DNA from: CAZGCA01 sp964524145
GTDB lineage: Bacteria > Hydrogenedentota > CAZGCA01
DNA: 20,848 nt
Reading direction: 5' to 3'
Assembly: GCA_964524145.1 (NCBI GenBank)
Contig: CAZGCA010000098.1
Span: forward strand, 1-20,848
Position 1 is the stretch's first letter. Each line of letters starts with the position of its first letter. Positions 1 to 6,952 of the stretch are shown one piece after another. The notes under the pieces are model-generated. The model made no database searches, was not told the origin of the DNA, and saw only the letters and a list, made by a program, of their open reading frames with translations. The translations under genes and the position numbers were made by a program.

Positions 1-65
1 GCAAGGTCCACGTCTACGACGAAGAATGGAACCTGTTGCCGGAAGGGTACGAGGCTCTGTGGTAG
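1..65 (+). CDS. C-terminal end of an unidentified protein (5' truncated by window)
   Basis: Reading frame 3 is open from the window edge to a TAG stop at 63-65 and encodes a 20-residue tail ending in ...LLPEGYEALW. The window cuts off the start and nearly all of the protein, so no family can be assigned. It is convergent with purB, which ends at 197. The 131-bp gap between them holds only weak GC-rich inverted repeats, for example a 5-bp stem at 108-121, and no convincing terminator. That this is a real C-terminus is inferred from the open frame, its protein-like aromatic and acidic composition, and the absence of any better reading of these bases. Confidence 0.4.
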   Translation, partial: KVHVYDEEWNLLPEGYEALW

Positions 66-196
66 CCGTTGCACGGTTGTCGGGCCATCGACGGCCGCAT
101 AGGCAACATCCTCATAAGGATTCGCGCAACGACGCAGAGTTCCGTCATCGCCAGCCGCGCGGCGACATCGTTATCAGGTAGCGTACCGGTGCCGGT

Positions 197-1636
197 CTAG
201 ACGTCGACCTGGGACTTCTTGCCGAGCAGGCCGTCGCGCTTTGCCTTCTCGAGGATGGGCCGGACGCAATGCTCCAGGAACTCGTCGACCTGTTCGGACG
301 CACGGCCGATGAACCGTTTGACGTCGAGCAGCGCCGAAAGGTCCTTGGCCGAAAGGCCGATGGCAGGGTCTTTTGCGAGCCGGTCGATGAGATCGTTCTC
401 GGCACCTTCTTCCTTGACGCGTGTGGCGGCAGCCATGGCGTGTTTGCGGATGGTTTCGTGCAGCTCCTGCCTGTCGCCACCGCGGCGCACGCATTCCATG
501 ATGATGTTCTCGGTCGCCATGAAGGGCAGCTCGGCCTCGATATGCTTGAGGATGACCTTCTTGTTGACGACGGGCCTCTCGACGATGTTCAGGTACAGGT
601 TAAGGATCGCGTCGCACGTGAGGAACGATTCCGGAATCACTATGCGTCTGATAGCCGAGTCGTCCAGCGTGCGTTCGAACCATTGCGTCGCCGAAGTAAG
701 CCGCGCGTGTGTTGGTCCAAGCAGCAAATGGCGCGCAAGCGAGCAGATGCGTTCCGCACGCATCGGGTTGCGTTTGTACGCCATCGCGGAACTGCCCGCC
801 TGCTTTTTCTCGAACGGTTCCTCGATCTCCTTCATGTTCTGCAGCAGCCTCAGGTCCGTACCGAACTTGCACGCGCTTTCGGCGATCCCGGCCAACACGC
901 CGACCACCTGGGTGTCCAACTTGCGCGGGTAGGTCTGCCCGGTTACAGGAAACGACTCGCTGAACCCGAGCTTCTCGGCAACGAGCGTCTCCAGCCGTTT
1001 CACCTTGTCGTGATCGCCGTCGAAGAGCGCGAGAAACGACGCCTGCGTTCCCGTGGTACCCTTTGCGCCCCGGCATTTGAGGGTTGCGAGAACACGCTCG
1101 AGAGCGTCGAGGTCCAGAAGCAGGTCTTGCATCCACAGCGTGGCTCTCTTGCCGACCGTCACGAGTTGGGCCGGCTGGAAATGCGTAAACCCGAGCGTCG
1201 GCAGGTCGCGGTACTCTTTCGCGAACTCCGCCAGCTTTGCCACGACGTTCAGCAATCGTCCGCGTACAAGCTGCAACGCGTCCCGCATAACGATCAGGTC
1301 GGTATTGTCGCCCACAAAACAGCTTGTAGCGCCGAGATGGAGTATCGGTTTCGCTTTCGGGCAGTCGAGACCGAACGCGTGGATGTGCGCCATCACGTCG
1401 TGCCGGACCTCGCGTTCCCTGGCCGCCGCAACGTCGAAATCTATCGTATCGAGATGCGTCCGCATCTCGTCGAGCTGTTCCTCGGTTACGGGCAGGCCCA
1501 GCTCGTGCTGGGCTTCGGCCAGCGCTAGCCAGACGCGCCGCCATGTCGAGAACTTCGTCTGCGGCGAAAAGAGTCCCGCCATCTCAGGTGTTGCGTACCG
1601 TTCGAAAGGTCCTGTGTACGTGTCCTTGTTTGCCAT
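197..1636 (-). CDS. purB: Adenylosuccinate lyase
   Basis: This 479-residue enzyme of the fumarase/aspartase superfamily acts twice in cytosolic purine synthesis. It splits SAICAR to AICAR plus fumarate, and adenylosuccinate to AMP plus fumarate. The superfamily signature loop GSSAMAYKRNP lies at about residues 281-291 and carries the catalytic serine. The TSCFVGDNTD segment (about 104-113) and FTHFQPAQ (about 150-157) hold the conserved active-site Thr/Ser and His. The MAYKRNP form, rather than MPxKxN, is the version seen in the longer, eukaryote-like PurB group, and the length fits that group. The ATG start is 8 nt after the TPR gene's stop, so it is probably the last gene of the AAA+/TPR/purB operon. 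Only a weak AGGG-type ribosome site precedes it, which suggests translation is helped by the gene upstream. Identification is firm. Confidence 0.96.
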   Translation of the reverse strand: MANKDTYTGPFERYATPEMAGLFSPQTKFSTWRRVWLALAEAQHELGLPVTEEQLDEMRTHLDTIDFDVAAAREREVRHDVMAHIHAFGLDCPKAKPILHLGATSCFVGDNTDLIVMRDALQLVRGRLLNVVAKLAEFAKEYRDLPTLGFTHFQPAQLVTVGKRATLWMQDLLLDLDALERVLATLKCRGAKGTTGTQASFLALFDGDHDKVKRLETLVAEKLGFSESFPVTGQTYPRKLDTQVVGVLAGIAESACKFGTDLRLLQNMKEIEEPFEKKQAGSSAMAYKRNPMRAERICSLARHLLLGPTHARLTSATQWFERTLDDSAIRRIVIPESFLTCDAILNLYLNIVERPVVNKKVILKHIEAELPFMATENIIMECVRRGGDRQELHETIRKHAMAAATRVKEEGAENDLIDRLAKDPAIGLSAKDLSALLDVKRFIGRASEQVDEFLEHCVRPILEKAKRDGLLGKKSQVDV

Positions 1637-1644
1637 ATCAAACC

Positions 1645-2472
1645 CTATCGAATCCCGAACTCGTCCTTCCAGTGTTTTCGCAATATCTTCTCGTCTATGA
1701 ATGAGCTGAGCATCCTGGCCGGCGACGATTGCAGCTTTTGGAGCATTGCAGCCGCTACAGGATGTTCAGGCGCGACATCGAGCGCCTGTTCGTAGTAGAA
1801 CCGTGCCTGATCGGGCATATCGAGCTCTGCGCAGGCGTCGCCCAGCTTGACCCAGATGAACGGGTTCCGCAGGTTGCGATGCGCGGCTTCTTTTATCGAA
1901 GCCGCGGCCAGCGCCGGGCAGTCGCGCTCGAGGTACACTATACCTTGCCACAACAGCGCGGCCCAGCGACACGCCGCCAGGTCTATCGCCCTTTGAAAAC
2001 AGGCGCGAACGCTCTTTAGCTGCCTTCTGTCCCTGCTTTGTGCGAGAATGATCTCGCCGCGCACAAAGAACGAGTACCACGACGGCGTTCCTTGCTCGAC
2101 CGAGACGTCGGAGTAGCGCATGGCGTTTGTCATGTCGCCCGTATGACAGTACACGAGCGCCTGGGCTGCGTACAATGATCTCCTGCGGCCGTATGAGCGC
2201 GATGCGTGTTCCGCAACCTCGCCGGCGCGCTTGAGATCGTCCACCCGTACAAGCGTGTCCACAAGACCCGTCCACGCGTCGAACAACGTTTCGTCGAACG
2301 AGACCGCCTTCTCGTAGAGATCGAGCGCCGCCTGTAGCGAGCCCTCGTTTCTCAGCCGCTCGGCCGCTCGAAGATATCCCTGACCGTCGTGAGCCGTTGC
2401 AGGCGCTTCGGTACGTTGGGCTGACGCGGTGCCGTCGCGAGGCGTGAGTTCAAGCCAATCGATCAGGCTCAT
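1645..2472 (-). CDS. Tetratricopeptide-repeat protein
   Basis: This 275-residue protein has no signal peptide or membrane segment and is probably cytoplasmic. Alpha-helical TPR units are visible at about residues 31-64 (YLRAAERLRNEGSLQAALDL onward), 65-98, 99-130 and, most clearly, 203-236 (WVKLGDACAELDMPDQARFY and the following EQALDVAPEHP). TPR arrays are protein-binding scaffolds, so a partner-binding role is expected, but nothing here names the partner. The ATG overlaps the stop of the upstream AAA+ gene by 4 nt (ATGA), which indicates translational coupling and a likely functional link to that ATPase. The C-terminal 25 residues are basic and lie outside the repeats. The TPR assignment is good; the cellular role is unknown. 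Confidence 0.85.
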   Translation of the reverse strand: MSLIDWLELTPRDGTASAQRTEAPATAHDGQGYLRAAERLRNEGSLQAALDLYEKAVSFDETLFDAWTGLVDTLVRVDDLKRAGEVAEHASRSYGRRRSLYAAQALVYCHTGDMTNAMRYSDVSVEQGTPSWYSFFVRGEIILAQSRDRRQLKSVRACFQRAIDLAACRWAALLWQGIVYLERDCPALAAASIKEAAHRNLRNPFIWVKLGDACAELDMPDQARFYYEQALDVAPEHPVAAAMLQKLQSSPARMLSSFIDEKILRKHWKDEFGIR

Positions 2473-4001
2473 ACCCGCACCCTCTCACCGGGCGACGTCG
2501 ACGACGCCTGTCTCGCGCGGTCTCGGGCCCATTCACGCAGCAGCAGCACGTCCTCGCGCATCGTGACAGAGAGAGGGACCGTTCTGCCGATGCACGCCGA
2601 TATGTCTTCCGTGGCAAGCTCGCGCCGTTGGGCGAACGAATCGTGGAGACCGGCAACAACCGCCTGCTCGATCTCCGCACCGCTGAACCCTTCCGTCTCG
2701 CGCGCCAGCCGTTCGAGCTGGAAGCTATCCGGTTCGCGACCACGTTTGGCGATATGGATTGCAAATATCCGCGCTCGCTCCTCGCTCATAGGCAAATCGA
2801 CGAAAAAGATCTCGTCGAACCGGCCCTTGCGCAGCAGTTCCGGCGGCAGTTCGCTCACGGAGTTTGCCGTCGCGACTACGAATACCGGCGACGTCTTCTC
2901 CTGGATCCATGTCAGGAACGTGCCCACAACTCGGGCCGTTGTCCCGCCGTCGGATATGCCCGAGCTCTCGATGCCGGAGAACGCTTTCTCTATTTCGTCT
3001 ATCCAGAGCACGACCGGCGCCATCGATTCAGCAACGGTGATCGCTTTGCGCATGTTGGCCTCGGACGATCCAATGAGCCCGGAGAATATCAAACTCATGT
3101 CCAACCGCAGCAACGGTAACTGCCATAGACCGGCGACAGATTTCGCAACGAGGCTCTTCCCGCATCCCTGGACGCCCAACAACAGCGCCCCTTTCGGTTG
3201 CGGCAAGCCGTACCGGCGCGCTTCTTCGGTGAACGCATCACCACGCTTCTGCAGCCATTCTTTGAGCAAGCCGAGGCCACCGACGCTGTCCATGCCCTCT
3301 GGCGTGTCGAAGTATTCGAGAAGGCCGCTCTTGCGTATGATCTGTTTCTTCTCGGTTATGACGGCATCTATATCCTCGGCGTTTAACACGCCGTCACGGA
3401 CCACAGCAACCGCGAACGCGTTCTCCGCTTCCTCCATCGTCAGACCCAACGCCGCCTTGGCAAGCTTGGCGTGTTCCTCGTCGTTGAGCTCGACCCGCAA
3501 CCTCGAGTTGCGCCGGACGTCCGCGACTATCGTGTCCAGCAGTATCTTCAGGTCGTCGAACGACGGCAACGGCAGGTCGAGTACGGTAACGGACTTCTCC
3601 AGCTCGACGGGCAGATCGAAGACGGGCGCAACGATCACCACGGTCTTGTGCGTGTTGCGCAGTGCGCTCGCTAGGTCGCGCATCTGGCGGATCATGTGAG
3701 GCTGCTTGACGAAGAGGTGCAGATCCTTGAACATGTAGATGGCAGGCTTTGTCTCCTGGAGTACATGGTTGAGCGCGGCAAGCGGGTCGCGTGTCACGGT
3801 CTTGTCGGGCAACGTGCTGCTTAGCTTCCCCATGTCTTTGAGCCCTTCGGTTATGCTCCACTCGTAAGCTGTCTTCTTTTGGTTCTGCGCCACGGAGAGA
3901 ATGATCTGTTTTGCGCGATGCTCCTCCCAGGTGACCAGGTAGACAATGGTGTAGTGTGCTCTGATAAGTATGTCGAGTTGCTCTGCGAACGTTGTTGTCA
4001 A
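2469..4001 (-). CDS. Ycf46-like AAA+ ATPase
   Basis: This 510-residue protein has an N-terminal domain (about 1-220) resembling Ycf46-family proteins, a chloroplast/cyanobacterial ORF family of poorly known role. A classical AAA+ module follows. Walker A is GVQGCGKS (276-283), Walker B is VVLWIDEIEKAF (330-341), sensor 1 ends at N380, the second region of homology has arginine-finger candidates R391 and R394 (RKGRFDE), and sensor 2 is GFSGAEIEQ (438-446). All ATPase residues are intact, so it should hydrolyse ATP and remodel a protein target. The start is a TTG (antisense of 3999-4001) with GAGGGG 5 nt upstream, which is better supported than any internal ATG. It is first in an operon with the TPR protein and purB and has its own promoter at 4100-4072. 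The AAA+ class is certain. The Ycf46 subfamily rests on recognising the sequence pattern. Confidence 0.88.
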   Translation of the reverse strand: MTTTFAEQLDILIRAHYTIVYLVTWEEHRAKQIILSVAQNQKKTAYEWSITEGLKDMGKLSSTLPDKTVTRDPLAALNHVLQETKPAIYMFKDLHLFVKQPHMIRQMRDLASALRNTHKTVVIVAPVFDLPVELEKSVTVLDLPLPSFDDLKILLDTIVADVRRNSRLRVELNDEEHAKLAKAALGLTMEEAENAFAVAVVRDGVLNAEDIDAVITEKKQIIRKSGLLEYFDTPEGMDSVGGLGLLKEWLQKRGDAFTEEARRYGLPQPKGALLLGVQGCGKSLVAKSVAGLWQLPLLRLDMSLIFSGLIGSSEANMRKAITVAESMAPVVLWIDEIEKAFSGIESSGISDGGTTARVVGTFLTWIQEKTSPVFVVATANSVSELPPELLRKGRFDEIFFVDLPMSEERARIFAIHIAKRGREPDSFQLERLARETEGFSGAEIEQAVVAGLHDSFAQRRELATEDISACIGRTVPLSVTMREDVLLLREWARDRARQASSTSPGERVRV

Positions 4002-4071
4002 CTCTGCCCCTCAATCACCAATTCGTGCCGCCGAACGACTGTAAGACGGTTTCTCGGCCGTTCCCGCGCGC

Positions 4072-4100
4072 ATCGTAGCACAGCGTTTCTCGGCTGTCAA
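4072..4100 (-). promoter_or_regulatory. Sigma70-type promoter of the AAA+/TPR/purB operon
   Basis: On the minus strand a perfect -35 TTGACA (4100-4095) is followed, after exactly 17 nt, by -10 TACGAT (4077-4072). Transcription would begin near 4065, giving a leader of about 64 nt before the TTG start at 4001. The -35 box begins only 22 nt past the pcm stop, so the operon can be transcribed independently of pcm. Confidence 0.7.
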
Positions 4101-4122
4101 ACCTATACCCCTTCCACATGGC

Positions 4123-4866
4123 TTACTTCCGTTTCTTCTGTGCTTCGCCGGTCATCGGCACAAACCGTACGGGCAACACGCTGCGTTTCTTGACACCCTC
4201 TTCCGTCTTCGTGATCAAGACGAGCTCCTGGTACTGTGTGCCAACGGGGATTATCATCCTGCCGCCGGTTTTCAACTGGTCCACCAACGGCTGAGGGATA
4301 TGCCCCGGAGCGGCAGTGACGATTACCGCATCGAACGGAGCGTGTTCGGGCCAGCCCTCGTACCCGTCGCCGGCTTTGACAAAGACGTTCTCGTAGCCGA
4401 GCCGTTTGAGCCGCGCCTCGGCTTCTTTCGCGAGCGGGGTAACGATCTCTATGGTGTACACTTTGCCGGCTGTCTCGGCCAAGACCGCAGCCTGATATCC
4501 CGACCCGGTGCCTATCTCGAGCACCTTCTCGCCGCCCTTGAGCTTGAGCGCTTCCGTCATAAAGGCGACAATGTAGGGCTGAGAGATCGTCTGATTGTGG
4601 TCGATTGGCAGCGGATAGTCCGCATACGCCTCGCCTCTTCGAGACGGTGGGACAAACTCGTGGCGCGGCACCTTGACCATCGCGGCGAGCGTTTTCTCGT
4701 CCTTCACACCGCGCGCCTTGACCTGATACCTCACCATACGCTCACGCGCGGGGGTGTACACGTCGGTGGCTTGTGCGACAGGGATGGCAGGTACCTCAGC
4801 AGCCTGCCTGCAACTGAGCGCGACGAAACCGACAAGTGGAATCAGGAACGCGAGTCGAATCTTCAT
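4123..4866 (-). CDS. pcm: Protein-L-isoaspartate O-methyltransferase, exported, possible lipoprotein
   Basis: This enzyme transfers a methyl group from S-adenosylmethionine to isoaspartyl residues in aged proteins, starting their repair. The family block QTISQPYIVAFM (about 92-103) and SAM motif I VLEIGTGSGYQAAVLA (about 115-130) are intact, followed by DAVIVTAAP and GGRMIIPVG. I chose the ATG at 4866 because GGAGGGG (antisense of 4875-4881) sits 8 nt upstream. A longer frame to 4914 has no such site and would bury the signal sequence. From this start the protein is 247 residues and begins with a hydrophobic segment ending ...FVALSC, so Cys19 could be a lipobox cysteine. The lipobox is imperfect, with Leu at -2. 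Most bacterial PIMTs are about 210 residues and cytosolic. The extra 35-40 N-terminal residues here imply a role on envelope or periplasmic proteins. Confidence 0.92.
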   Translation of the reverse strand: MKIRLAFLIPLVGFVALSCRQAAEVPAIPVAQATDVYTPARERMVRYQVKARGVKDEKTLAAMVKVPRHEFVPPSRRGEAYADYPLPIDHNQTISQPYIVAFMTEALKLKGGEKVLEIGTGSGYQAAVLAETAGKVYTIEIVTPLAKEAEARLKRLGYENVFVKAGDGYEGWPEHAPFDAVIVTAAPGHIPQPLVDQLKTGGRMIIPVGTQYQELVLITKTEEGVKKRSVLPVRFVPMTGEAQKKRK

Positions 4867-4891
4867 CGTCAAAGCCCCTCCAAGGCCGCTT

Positions 4892-4920
4892 ATTATCACT
4901 GCAACTGTCCTCAACTACAA
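4892..4920 (-). promoter_or_regulatory. Candidate pcm promoter
   Basis: On the minus strand a weak -35 TTGTAG (4920-4915) and a good -10 GATAAT (4897-4892) are separated by 17 nt. Transcription would start near 4885, about 18 nt before the pcm ATG and just upstream of its strong ribosome site. The -10 and the spacing are convincing; the -35 matches only half the consensus. Confidence 0.4.
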
Positions 4921-4980
4921 TACCACATTCGGGCCATTTTATTCGAGGACTTCTAGAAGGCATTTGCCCTGTGGCTGTTT

Positions 4981-5066
4981 TGGAGTGCGGTAGCTTGCTA
5001 CCGCTGCTGTTCTGTTGGACAGCTTGCTGTCCAATAAGCCGGACTCAAGCAAGCTTGCGCACTCCA
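4981..5066. repeat. 86-bp composite palindromic element, copy 1
   Basis: The ends are a perfect 9-bp inverted repeat: TGGAGTGCG (4981-4989) and CGCACTCCA (5058-5066). Inside lie three small hairpins: GGTAGC-TT-GCTACC (4989-5002), TTGGACAGC-TT-GCTGTCCAA (5015-5034) and the 10-bp palindrome GCAAGCTTGC (5049-5058). This is the organisation of REP/MITE-type non-autonomous repeats and carries no gene. It sits between pcm and the PEP-CTERM gene. Two further elements of similar length and plan occur at 6742-6830 and 9215-9301. Confidence 0.7.
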
Positions 5067-5403
5067 CATCTGCCTGGGGGTCAATTAGACACTTCAGCCG
5101 TCCGAGAACACAAAAACACGACGAATTGCCCATATCTTTGGAGTAACAAGTCTCCTTACCGCTTTGCATCATCCTCCCATAACAACAGTTACCAGCAGCG
5201 CAGATGGCTCTTCTAGAGGGATGTATTACGAAATGGGTTTGTTGGGAGCGTCGGGCTTTCTGACAGGGTGCGTGCCCCGACCCTATTCTATGCGGGCGGG
5301 ACGGTCTTCTGGACTGCTAACGCAGTGACGGCGTCCGGTGACCCGAACGTTTCGGAGTCATCAAACGCCGCGTTCAAGAAAAACTCGAAGTCTGTATTCG
5401 GCC
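5067..5403. other. Intergenic stretch without a recognisable gene
   Basis: This gap between the palindromic element and the 3' end of the PEP-CTERM gene has no reading frame with a plausible start, ribosome site or family resemblance on either strand. A loose 6-bp inverted repeat, GTCGGG/CCCGAC, spans 5250-5281 with a 20-nt loop. It could form the 3' end of the PEP-CTERM transcript but has no T tract. Decayed coding sequence is possible but I cannot support it. Confidence 0.4.
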
Positions 5404-6117
5404 TTACTTCTTGCGTCGAAACCTCGCGCTTAGACCAAGCAGTCCGAGACCCAGCAGCGCCACTGTGCCGGGCTCGGGCACGGGAAACGATTCCCCATCG
5501 TGCGAAAACGGAGCAAACTGAGGCTTGATCGGCGACTGTTGAGTGTAGCCGTAAAGGTCGAAATGGAGTGCCGTAGGACTGCTCGCGGTAATTTCGTAGG
5601 CATTGATCTGGCCCGTGCCCGGGAATTCGGCGCTGGGAAACTCGCTGATAAAGTCCGCCATCGGCGAATCCGTCAACGTGAAATCGCCAAGCAGAAACTC
5701 TTGCCAGTGAGTTCCTTCTCCGAAGATTCCATGTGGCGACAAGGATTTGCCGCCTTCCAGTATCGGCGCGCTGCCATCCGTCACCGTCTGGATATAGCTG
5801 GGTGCGGCGGGTGTGGAGGGATCGGCAAAGCCTTCAAAACCTCCCGTTGTTGTCGGCGTCAGACCGATGGTAAGCGGGCCCACGGAGCCAGCATAGGCGA
5901 TGGACAGGCGAACGTCATAGATCGAACCCTTTCCCCCTGGTCCGCCAACGTTCCCAATTGTCCACAACGTTACAGTGTCTCCGGCTCCTGTGAGCACCCA
6001 TGTCTCGGTGCCCTCGTCGTACGTGCTGCCCTCTACGTACAGTTGGAGAACTGGTATCGCATGCGCTGCCGACGCCAGAAACGACACGGCGATCAACACT
6101 GACACTATCCTTTTCAT
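5404..6117 (-). CDS. PEP-CTERM sorted surface protein (choice-of-anchor N-like)
   Basis: This 237-residue secreted protein starts with a signal peptide (MKRIVSVLIAVSFLASAAHA, cut before IPV). It ends with a PEP-CTERM tail in its last 25 residues: VPEPGT, a hydrophobic stretch LLGLGLLGL and the basic end RFRRKK. Such tails are recognised by exosortase, which processes the protein at the inner membrane for export into extracellular or surface polymer. The body is rich in Gly, Thr and Ser and opens with IPVLQLYVEGSTYDEGTETW. I associate this start with choice-of-anchor N proteins, though only from memory. The ATG at 6117 has AAGG about 6 nt upstream. No exosortase gene is in the window, so it must be elsewhere. 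The PEP-CTERM class is secure; the ligand or structural role is unknown. Confidence 0.88.
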   Translation of the reverse strand: MKRIVSVLIAVSFLASAAHAIPVLQLYVEGSTYDEGTETWVLTGAGDTVTLWTIGNVGGPGGKGSIYDVRLSIAYAGSVGPLTIGLTPTTTGGFEGFADPSTPAAPSYIQTVTDGSAPILEGGKSLSPHGIFGEGTHWQEFLLGDFTLTDSPMADFISEFPSAEFPGTGQINAYEITASSPTALHFDLYGYTQQSPIKPQFAPFSHDGESFPVPEPGTVALLGLGLLGLSARFRRKK

Positions 6118-6419
6118 GGCTACCTTCTATCCTTATTTGTTTGTGTTGGTGTAGAGTACTGAACCAAGCCCAAGTATACAAACCCACGAGTAGAAAAGCA
6201 ATACCCGTGCCATACAACCGGTTTCTGGTCGATGTGAACAGTAACATATTGTTAGCACGCAACTTACAGCGCATTCCAGCCTTTCCTTGTCTTCCAATCA
6301 GGAGCCGCAACCGTCCAAAACCCTAGACAATATGGAGAGCCGGTGTGCATTCTTTTCAACGGCATGCGGCATTCTTTTCCTGGCGCATTGTCGGACTATC
6401 AGACCTCCCAATCCAGAAA
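6118..6419. other. Intergenic stretch between the PEP-CTERM gene and the porin remnant
   Basis: No supported gene is visible. It must contain the minus-strand promoter of the PEP-CTERM gene, but I found no pair of boxes with good match and spacing. The 11-mer GCATTCTTTTC occurs twice within about 30 bp, near 6347 and 6368, as a short direct repeat. The AT content is higher than in the flanking genes. Upstream parts of the degraded porin gene may lie here beyond recognition. Confidence 0.35.
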
Positions 6420-6711
6420 ATACCGGGACCAAGAACGTTCTTGCGCGGTTTTCGACAGGCTAAGACCAAAGAGGAATTTCCTGTTTCCTGAAGGAGAAGG
6501 AGGGCCCGGAGGCTGGGAGCTCGCAACGCGATACTCTCACCTCGATATGGAAGACGCCGGCGTTGACGGAGGCACGCTCGATACCGCTACAGTCGCGGTC
6601 AACTGGTACCTCAACCCGAACACACGCATCATGTGGAACTACATCTTCGCCGACCCCGACGGCAGCGGCCAGGCTCACATCTCCCAGGTCCGGTTCCAGC
6701 TCGACTTCTGA
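6420..6711 (+). pseudogene. C-terminal remnant of a phosphate-selective porin O/P family protein
   Basis: The frame from about 6420 to the stop at 6709-6711 encodes a stretch typical of the end of OprP/OprO-type porins: AVFDRLRPKRNF, then GGWELATRYSHLDMEDAGVD, TVAVNWYLNPNTRIMWNYIF and a final beta-strand ending RFQLDF with a terminal Phe. Full-length family members run to roughly 400 residues and form an outer-membrane beta-barrel for anions. Only about 95 residues remain here. There is no signal peptide, and the in-frame ATG at 6343 opens into unrelated sequence. It is therefore most likely a broken gene that lost its 5' part. The family call is good from the C-terminal pattern. A functional short protein is unlikely, since a few strands cannot form a barrel. 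Confidence 0.72.
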
Positions 6712-6741
6712 GTTTGCGGGTCGATCAGCGGGAAGTTGTTT

Positions 6742-6830
6742 GCGTGGCTTGGGCATCTTGCCCAAGGTCTCGCTCCCGTGGCTTGAGCATCTTGCTCAAG
6801 GTGTTCTTGGGCGGGTCGCCCAAGCCACGC
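6742..6830. repeat. 89-bp composite palindromic element, copy 2
   Basis: A perfect 13-bp inverted repeat bounds the element: GCGTGGCTTGGGC (6742-6754) and GCCCAAGCCACGC (6818-6830). Three perfect 8-bp-stem hairpins lie inside, at 6748-6766 (loop TCT), 6782-6800 (loop TCT) and 6806-6824 (loop GGT). The first two are each preceded by CGTGG, so they look like diverged tandem copies. One reading frame on the minus strand gives GQDAQAT, a peptide I know from spurious gene calls on dispersed repeats in several environmental phyla. It lies between the porin remnant and the methyltransferase promoter. Confidence 0.75.
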
Positions 6831-6841
6831 GGTTTGAGACC

Positions 6842-6870
6842 TTTACTTCTTGTCACGGTTGTGGCAGAAT
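6842..6870 (+). promoter_or_regulatory. Candidate promoter of the restriction-modification operon
   Basis: A -35-like TTTACT (6842-6847) and a -10-like CAGAAT (6865-6870) are separated by 17 nt, upstream of the methyltransferase ATG at 6953. Each box matches four of six consensus bases. The position just after the palindromic element and the correct spacing support it, but the leader would be about 75 nt and the boxes are only moderate. Confidence 0.35.
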
Positions 6871-6952
6871 AGCCCAGGCCGGTGAGCTTCGTAGCGTATT
6901 TGCTCGTGCCTGTCTTGGGGTGATGGCAGGCAACTGCTGTGAGGGGGTATAG

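Noticed and set aside
66..196. Terminator between the first gene and purB
   Set aside because: Only 4-5-bp stems (for example 108-121 and 185-196) and no T tract on either strand; not enough to call.
269..1528. Long open frame (419 codons) on the + strand opposite purB
   Set aside because: It is antisense to a complete, motif-bearing purB and shows no family features; high-GC codon use leaves the opposite strand open.
4836..5216. Small frames across 4836-5216, both strands, containing CGSLLPL-type peptides
   Set aside because: They are translations of the palindromic element at 4981-5066 and lack start signals.
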